A stretch of DNA of 9,843 nt, taken from positions 1 through 9,843 of the forward strand of contig CAJUJM010000059.1 in NCBI GenBank assembly GCA_910586755.1. Reading direction: 5' to 3'. Position 1 is the stretch's first letter, and each line of letters begins with the position of its first letter. Below, piece after piece: positions 6,279 to 9,843 of this stretch. Under the pieces are notes generated by a model. The model saw only the letters and a program-made list of their open reading frames with translations. It ran no database searches and was not told the DNA's origin. This stretch comes from an uncultured Lachnospiraceae bacterium (GTDB lineage Bacteria > Bacillota > Clostridia > Lachnospirales > Lachnospiraceae). Both the position numbers and the translations under genes were made by a program.

Positions 6279-7802
6279 ATGCCTAGATTGTCTGCACTTT
6301 CCCCACAAAAACGCGCATTTTTAGCCGGTACTCTCCTGCTTACCGGAACAGGCTTTGCCTGCCGGATCCTTGGCTTTTTTTATCGGATTTTCCTCTCAAG
6401 AACCATTGGAGCCGAAGGGTTAGGGCTTTATAATATGGTACACCCGGTGTTTGGTATCTGCTTTTCCGTATGCGCCGGTTCCATTCAGACCGCCTTATCT
6501 CAATACATAGCCGCCCACACCAGCCAGGGCAAAGCCGTATTCCGTTTCGGACTGGCAATCTCTATGATCCTGTCTGTTTTCATGGCTCTGGGAATCTGCA
6601 ATTACTCAGAATGGATTGCCGCCCGGATCCTTTTAGAACCCAGGTGCGCCCCCCTGCTTCCGCTGATTGCCCTGTCAGTCCCCTTTGCCGCTTTTCACGC
6701 CTGTATCAACGGATACTACTATGGTATGCAGAGATCCCGGGTTCCGGCCTTTTCCCAGGTAGCAGAACAAGTAATTCGTATGGGGCTGGTGTTTTTGATT
6801 GCGGATATCTGGCTGGAACAGGGACGGGAAATCACGGTAGAGCTGGCAGTGCTGGGGCATTTAATCGGGGAGACAGCATCCGCCGGGTTTACTCTCTGCT
6901 CTCTGTGCCTATTTCCTCCGCAAAAAGGGAAGCAGGCGGAAGCAGTCTCCTCCTTTTCCCTGTCTGTCCCTCTCATGGCCCTTGCGCTGCCTCTCATGGG
7001 AAATCGCTTAGTGTTAAATCTTTTGGGGAGCGCGGAAGCTATCTGGATTCCCAGCAGGCTTCAGGCTTTCGGTCTGGGCAGCGAAGAAGCCTTTTCTATC
7101 TACGGCGTGCTTACAGGAATGGCTATGCCATTCATTTTATTTCCCTCCGCCATCACCAATTCCATGGCAGTGCTTTTACTTCCCACCGTGGCAGAGGCAC
7201 AGGCCGACGGCAATGAGTCCCGCATCTCCCAGTCCATCTCCATGTCCCTGCGCTACAGCCTGTATATGGGGATTCTGTGCATCGGGGTCTTTACTCTGTT
7301 CGGCGCGGAGCTGGGTGTCGGTGTTTTTAAGGACTCCTCTGCCGGTTCATTCATGCAAATTCTGGCGTGGCTGTGTCCATTTCTCTATCTTGCCACCACC
7401 ATGGGGAGCATCTTAAACGGCCTTGGGAAAACCACCACTACGTTTCTTCAGAATATTACAGCCCTGGTTCTGCGTCTGGCTTTTGTACTCATAGGTATTC
7501 CCCGGTTCGGTATCATGGCATATCTGTGGGGAATGCTGGCCAGTGAACTTCTGCTGGCTTTCCTTCACCTCACCTCTCTCAAACGGCTGATTTCATTTTC
7601 CTGGAATGCAATGGAGATGATCGTCAAGCCGGCGGCTTTCCTGATCATCTCCATCGGGGTTTACTATGCGGTTTTCTCTCTGTGGGATGGGTTTGACAGA
7701 CTGGGGCTTTTTGTGTCTACCGCTCTCCATATCGGGGTTCTGTGTATGTGTTATGGGGGGCTTCTGGGTGTGTTTCATCTGGCAAAGCACAATTACAACT
7801 GA
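6279..7802 (+). CDS. SpoVB/MATE-type polysaccharide or lipid-linked oligosaccharide flippase
   Basis: Polytopic inner-membrane protein of 507 residues with about 14 predicted hydrophobic helices, the layout of the MVF/MATE superfamily (SpoVB, YtgP, MurJ, Wzx). The N-terminal block is the SpoVB-type signature: a basic start, then GTLLLTGTGFACRILGFFYR, then a segment reading SRTIGAEGLGLYNMVHPVFG, followed by a small-residue helix and ALSQYIAAH. Such proteins move lipid-linked sugar precursors across the membrane, for spore cortex or vegetative wall synthesis. Clostridia often carry several paralogs, so I do not assign the symbol spoVB. The substrate and any sporulation link are inference. It is divergent from nifS with a 167-bp shared intergenic region and stands alone on its strand. 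The length is normal for the family and the frame is intact from ATG to TGA. Confidence 0.85.
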   Translation: MPRLSALSPQKRAFLAGTLLLTGTGFACRILGFFYRIFLSRTIGAEGLGLYNMVHPVFGICFSVCAGSIQTALSQYIAAHTSQGKAVFRFGLAISMILSVFMALGICNYSEWIAARILLEPRCAPLLPLIALSVPFAAFHACINGYYYGMQRSRVPAFSQVAEQVIRMGLVFLIADIWLEQGREITVELAVLGHLIGETASAGFTLCSLCLFPPQKGKQAEAVSSFSLSVPLMALALPLMGNRLVLNLLGSAEAIWIPSRLQAFGLGSEEAFSIYGVLTGMAMPFILFPSAITNSMAVLLLPTVAEAQADGNESRISQSISMSLRYSLYMGILCIGVFTLFGAELGVGVFKDSSAGSFMQILAWLCPFLYLATTMGSILNGLGKTTTTFLQNITALVLRLAFVLIGIPRFGIMAYLWGMLASELLLAFLHLTSLKRLISFSWNAMEMIVKPAAFLIISIGVYYAVFSLWDGFDRLGLFVSTALHIGVLCMCYGGLLGVFHLAKHNYN

Positions 7803-7820
7803 CTTTGAAATATTTCAAAG
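7803..7820. repeat. Perfect 18-bp palindrome just after the flippase stop
   Basis: CTTTGAAATATTTCAAAG is identical to its reverse complement and begins at the base after the TGA stop (7800-7802). In RNA it could fold as a 7-bp stem with an ATAT loop. No T run follows on the plus strand (AGGGGATG), so it is not a standard intrinsic terminator. It may protect the mRNA 3' end or bind a protein. Confidence 0.6.
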
Positions 7821-7925
7821 AGGGGATGTCGGAAAACGAATGGACTAATACCATATATTGTGCGGACGCATGAATAAAACCTCCGCATATGGTATGCCAT
7901 TTTCATTTCCCGACTGCCCCCCTAC
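7820..7925. repeat. Imperfect long inverted repeat of about 105 bp between convergent genes
   Basis: Left blocks GGAAA (7831-7835), ATGG (7840-7843), ATACCATAT (7848-7856) and GCGGA (7862-7866) pair in order with TCCGC (7882-7886), ATATGGTAT (7887-7895), CCAT (7897-7900) and TTTCC (7906-7910). Small internal loops or bulges separate the blocks and a 15-nt apical loop lies at 7867-7881. Weaker pairing continues outward from GGGG near 7822 to the C run ending near 7922. It lies between the flippase and the convergent ATPase gene. It could be a bidirectional terminator, a structured small RNA or a degenerate non-autonomous mobile element. No open frame of note occupies it. The remaining stretch to 8043 holds only a T-rich patch and a short open frame discussed in the findings. 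Confidence 0.6.
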
Positions 7926-8043
7926 ATTTTTTATATAGCCAACACCATTTTTAATGTCTGATACCAAAGACAGGTCTTATTCCCATAATTGCAATCTCTT
8001 TTTGACGGATAATGCTGACAGTGACTACCCCATACTGCTCTTC

Positions 8044-9687
8044 CTATTTTACCAGCAATGACAAAACCCTTGGCCTGGCTCCCTTTTCATATCTAAAACC
8101 TAATGCTCTCCTGATAATCTCCGGAAGATAATATTTTTTATCAGAAATCTTCAAAAAGCCCTGGGCTTCCAGCCTGGATATCTGTTCCCCTGTTAATTGT
8201 ATTTTATTCAATGTTATAGGGAGCGTTTTTTTCTCTTCCTCTATTTCCATAAATATTTCCAATATATCATAAATATATTTCATTTCAGATTTTATCTCGC
8301 TTATTTTATCTTTCGAGCATGGATCAATGGCATTTTTGATATCAGCAGGCATGAGCAAGCGATCCTTATACAGCATATTCATATCCGCATAGGAATCCGA
8401 CGCATATTTAAGAAATCTTACAATATCTCTGGCTTGAAGCTGGCCTGTAAAATCCGACAATGCTGCCAAAATCCACCGATCAGAAAATGCCTCATTTGAG
8501 TTCGCTCTCCCCAGCTTCACACCCCAAAGCCGTGTCAGCTTCTTCACCAGGATATCTCTTGAAGCATTAAGAATATCTATATTTTCTGTCAAAGCCGGAT
8601 ATGCCTTTACTGCCAGCCATAAGGCCAGTCTTAAGGCCTCTGTCTGGCTCCAATTCAGTTCATATTTTACATAGAGATTTCTAAATTGCTCATAATTTGT
8701 CTCAATCGCTTCACTTAGCATATCTTTTCTGGCAAATACGATAATTCCTATATTGCCATAGTCCAGATTATCCAGTTCATTAATAAGATCCTGACATATG
8801 GAACATAATACATATTTCCATTCCTCCGGTTTTTGAATCTGCATATCCATACAAAGATCTTCCAGGCCATCAGCAATAAAAACTAACTTTTTCCTTTTTG
8901 TTTCTAAAAAAGCATCCAGCTCTGATAATGTCTGAAACTGTCCCTCAAAGGGGAAAAGGATTGCTTCTACCCATCTTTGTCTCCATTGTCCTCTAGTCAG
9001 CCCTTCTTTCCCCTCTAAATATTCTCTCAGTGTCCTAAAATTCTCATTGACAAATCGATTTTTTATCGCTAATCCATTTAAGCTTTCATTAACATTCGTA
9101 ATACATTCTGAAATAAGGGAATTGATATTTTTCAAATTCAGGGAAGCTATCAATGGAATAATTAATGTATTATCTGATGTATTATCTTCTGTTTGTTCAA
9201 TAATCTTCCTAAATCCTTCCCATGTTTTAGCAGTTAAAAGTTGTTTATAAATATAAGTTTTTCCTGCACCTTTAGCACCTGCAACAACAATTCTGGGCAA
9301 CGTATTTTTAAAATTTCTGGTAATTTCTCTAATGGAAGATGTTGCCAAAATATTTGCACTGCTGTTTCCCTCTGCCGTAACTTCTCCTTTGGCAATTGTA
9401 TTTAATTTTTTTAAAATTCTTCTTGCCTCATCTTCCCCAAATTCAAAAGAAATTGTATTCTCGGAAGCAAATAAATCCTCTACTAACTGTCCCATTACTG
9501 CTGTAATATCTTTATTTTTGAGCAGTCTGCATATGCTGAAAAAGTCTCCTAAAGATACTAAAACTTCTTCAAATTTAAATGGAACAAAGTAATTCTCACG
9601 AAGAAACGTATCTGATGTACTGTCAAAACAGCCTTCTATATTTTTTAAGATCTCATCCTCAATCTCAAATATTCTTTCTTCCTCCAT
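8044..9687 (-). CDS. Uncharacterised P-loop ATPase, 547 aa, AT-rich, possibly 5'-truncated
   Basis: I do not recognise a named family. A central NTPase domain spans about 130-345: Walker A GAKGAGKT (137-144) after a hydrophobic strand (RIVVAG), Walker B KKLVFIADGLEDL (266-278) with Asp273 and a nearby Glu276, and a later strand GIIVFARKDM (314-323) that resembles a sensor or arginine position. QARDIVRFLKYASDSY (418-433) recalls the helical region after the NTPase core in STAND or KAP-like ATPases. About 455-485 is charged and helical, and about 495-533 looks like a winged helix. No membrane segment or nuclease motif is seen. The gene is visibly AT-richer than all others here and convergent with the flippase, consistent with horizontal acquisition. 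The ATG at 9687 has no properly spaced ribosome site: AAGGAGG lies 19 nt upstream, inside the adjacent IS-like end. The gene may therefore be separated from its promoter or lack its original N terminus. Confidence 0.75.
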   Translation of the reverse strand: MEEERIFEIEDEILKNIEGCFDSTSDTFLRENYFVPFKFEEVLVSLGDFFSICRLLKNKDITAVMGQLVEDLFASENTISFEFGEDEARRILKKLNTIAKGEVTAEGNSSANILATSSIREITRNFKNTLPRIVVAGAKGAGKTYIYKQLLTAKTWEGFRKIIEQTEDNTSDNTLIIPLIASLNLKNINSLISECITNVNESLNGLAIKNRFVNENFRTLREYLEGKEGLTRGQWRQRWVEAILFPFEGQFQTLSELDAFLETKRKKLVFIADGLEDLCMDMQIQKPEEWKYVLCSICQDLINELDNLDYGNIGIIVFARKDMLSEAIETNYEQFRNLYVKYELNWSQTEALRLALWLAVKAYPALTENIDILNASRDILVKKLTRLWGVKLGRANSNEAFSDRWILAALSDFTGQLQARDIVRFLKYASDSYADMNMLYKDRLLMPADIKNAIDPCSKDKISEIKSEMKYIYDILEIFMEIEEEKKTLPITLNKIQLTGEQISRLEAQGFLKISDKKYYLPEIIRRALGFRYEKGARPRVLSLLVK

Positions 9688-9696
9688 TTCTCTTGG

Positions 9697-9843
9697 TGAA
9701 TATTATCCTCCTTGGGAGCCACCAGTTTCCCGCTTGAGAGCCACCTGGAAGTTTCCACCTTGAGAGCCACCCTGGACACAAGATATAGTAGTACTGCCTC
9801 TGTTGCTCGTCAACAAGCTTTTTCAGTTTCTTTGAATCATACA
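9697..9843. mobile_element. Terminal part of an IS21-like insertion sequence, cut by the window edge
   Basis: Three tandem copies of a terminal repeat with core CTTGRGAGCCACC lie at 9711-9723, 9733-9745 and 9759-9771, starting 22 and 26 bp apart. The opposite strand reads GGTGGCTCTCAAG. Multiple GTGGCTC-type repeats followed by a GGAAA-like block are typical of the ends of istA/istB elements of the IS21 family; this is family knowledge, not a database match. The element most likely starts at TGAATATT (9697), because IS21 ends begin with TG. That is only 9 bp from the ATPase ATG. The interior, 9772-9843, is open in one minus-strand frame (reading KKLKKLVDEQQRQYYYIL near its start) and in one plus-strand frame. 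It is too short to assign to istA or istB. The other end and any target duplication lie outside the window. Confidence 0.55.
9711..9771. repeat. Three tandem terminal repeats of the IS-like end
   Basis: The second and third copies extend to 21 bp each (9725-9745 and 9751-9771) and differ at only two positions, both in the pair after GTTTCC. The first copy is shorter and differs by G for A in the core. They are probable transposase binding sites. The AAGGAGG ribosome-site-like sequence upstream of the ATPase gene (9707-9713 on the minus strand) overlaps the outermost copy. Confidence 0.75.

Noticed and set aside
6470..7216. A 248-codon plus-strand open frame inside the flippase gene
   Set aside because: It is out of frame with the clear SpoVB-like protein, has no ribosome site, and its Arg/Ser/Pro-rich translation is typical of a shadow frame.
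9711..9771. Short CRISPR array
   Set aside because: The three repeats are imperfect, the gaps are only 9-13 nt, and the pattern fits IS21-like terminal repeats.
9700..9843. Plus-strand open frame running through the terminal repeats to the window edge
   Set aside because: It has no ATG or ribosome site at its start and crosses transposase-type binding repeats, so it is probably incidental.

Overview
The window looks like chromosomal DNA of a spore-forming Clostridia species, most likely a Lachnospiraceae-type gut anaerobe. This is an inference from three things: the compact nifS-nifU-mnmA order, a SpoVB/MATE-type flippase of the kind common in endospore formers, and strong AGGAGG-like ribosome binding sites. 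No rRNA, tRNA or CRISPR array is visible.

Left and centre (about 1-6111) is one minus-strand gene train read from right to left: cysteine desulfurase (nifS), Fe-S scaffold (nifU), tRNA 2-thiouridylase (mnmA), a lipoprotein N-acetylmuramoyl-L-alanine amidase with an SH3 domain, a membrane acyltransferase with an extra N-terminal extracytoplasmic domain, and a 79-residue coiled-coil protein. The gaps are 10 nt or less, or 4-nt overlaps, except for 59 nt before the last gene, and the train ends at a bidirectional terminator-like hairpin near 21-66. The first three genes form a sulfur relay: cysteine sulfur moves to a NifS persulfide, then to Fe-S clusters on NifU or to U34 of tRNA through MnmA. 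The next two act at the cell envelope. The nifS promoter carries alternating inverted half-sites over its -35, which suggests a dedicated repressor. No regulator gene such as iscR sits next to it in this window.

Divergent from nifS is a plus-strand 507-residue polytopic SpoVB/MurJ-like lipid-linked oligosaccharide flippase (6279-7802). After its stop comes a 241-bp non-coding stretch with a perfect 18-bp palindrome and a roughly 105-bp imperfect inverted repeat.

The right end (8044-9843) differs in character. It holds an AT-rich minus-strand gene for an unfamiliar 547-residue P-loop ATPase (clear Walker A and Walker B, C-terminal winged-helix-like segment). Immediately upstream of its start are three tandem GTGGCTC-type repeats that look like the end of an IS21-family insertion sequence running out of the window. 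The ATPase is either cut off from its promoter or 5'-truncated by this element. It is the best candidate here for part of an undescribed accessory (possibly defence-like) system, but its partners are not in the window and no function can be assigned from the sequence alone.
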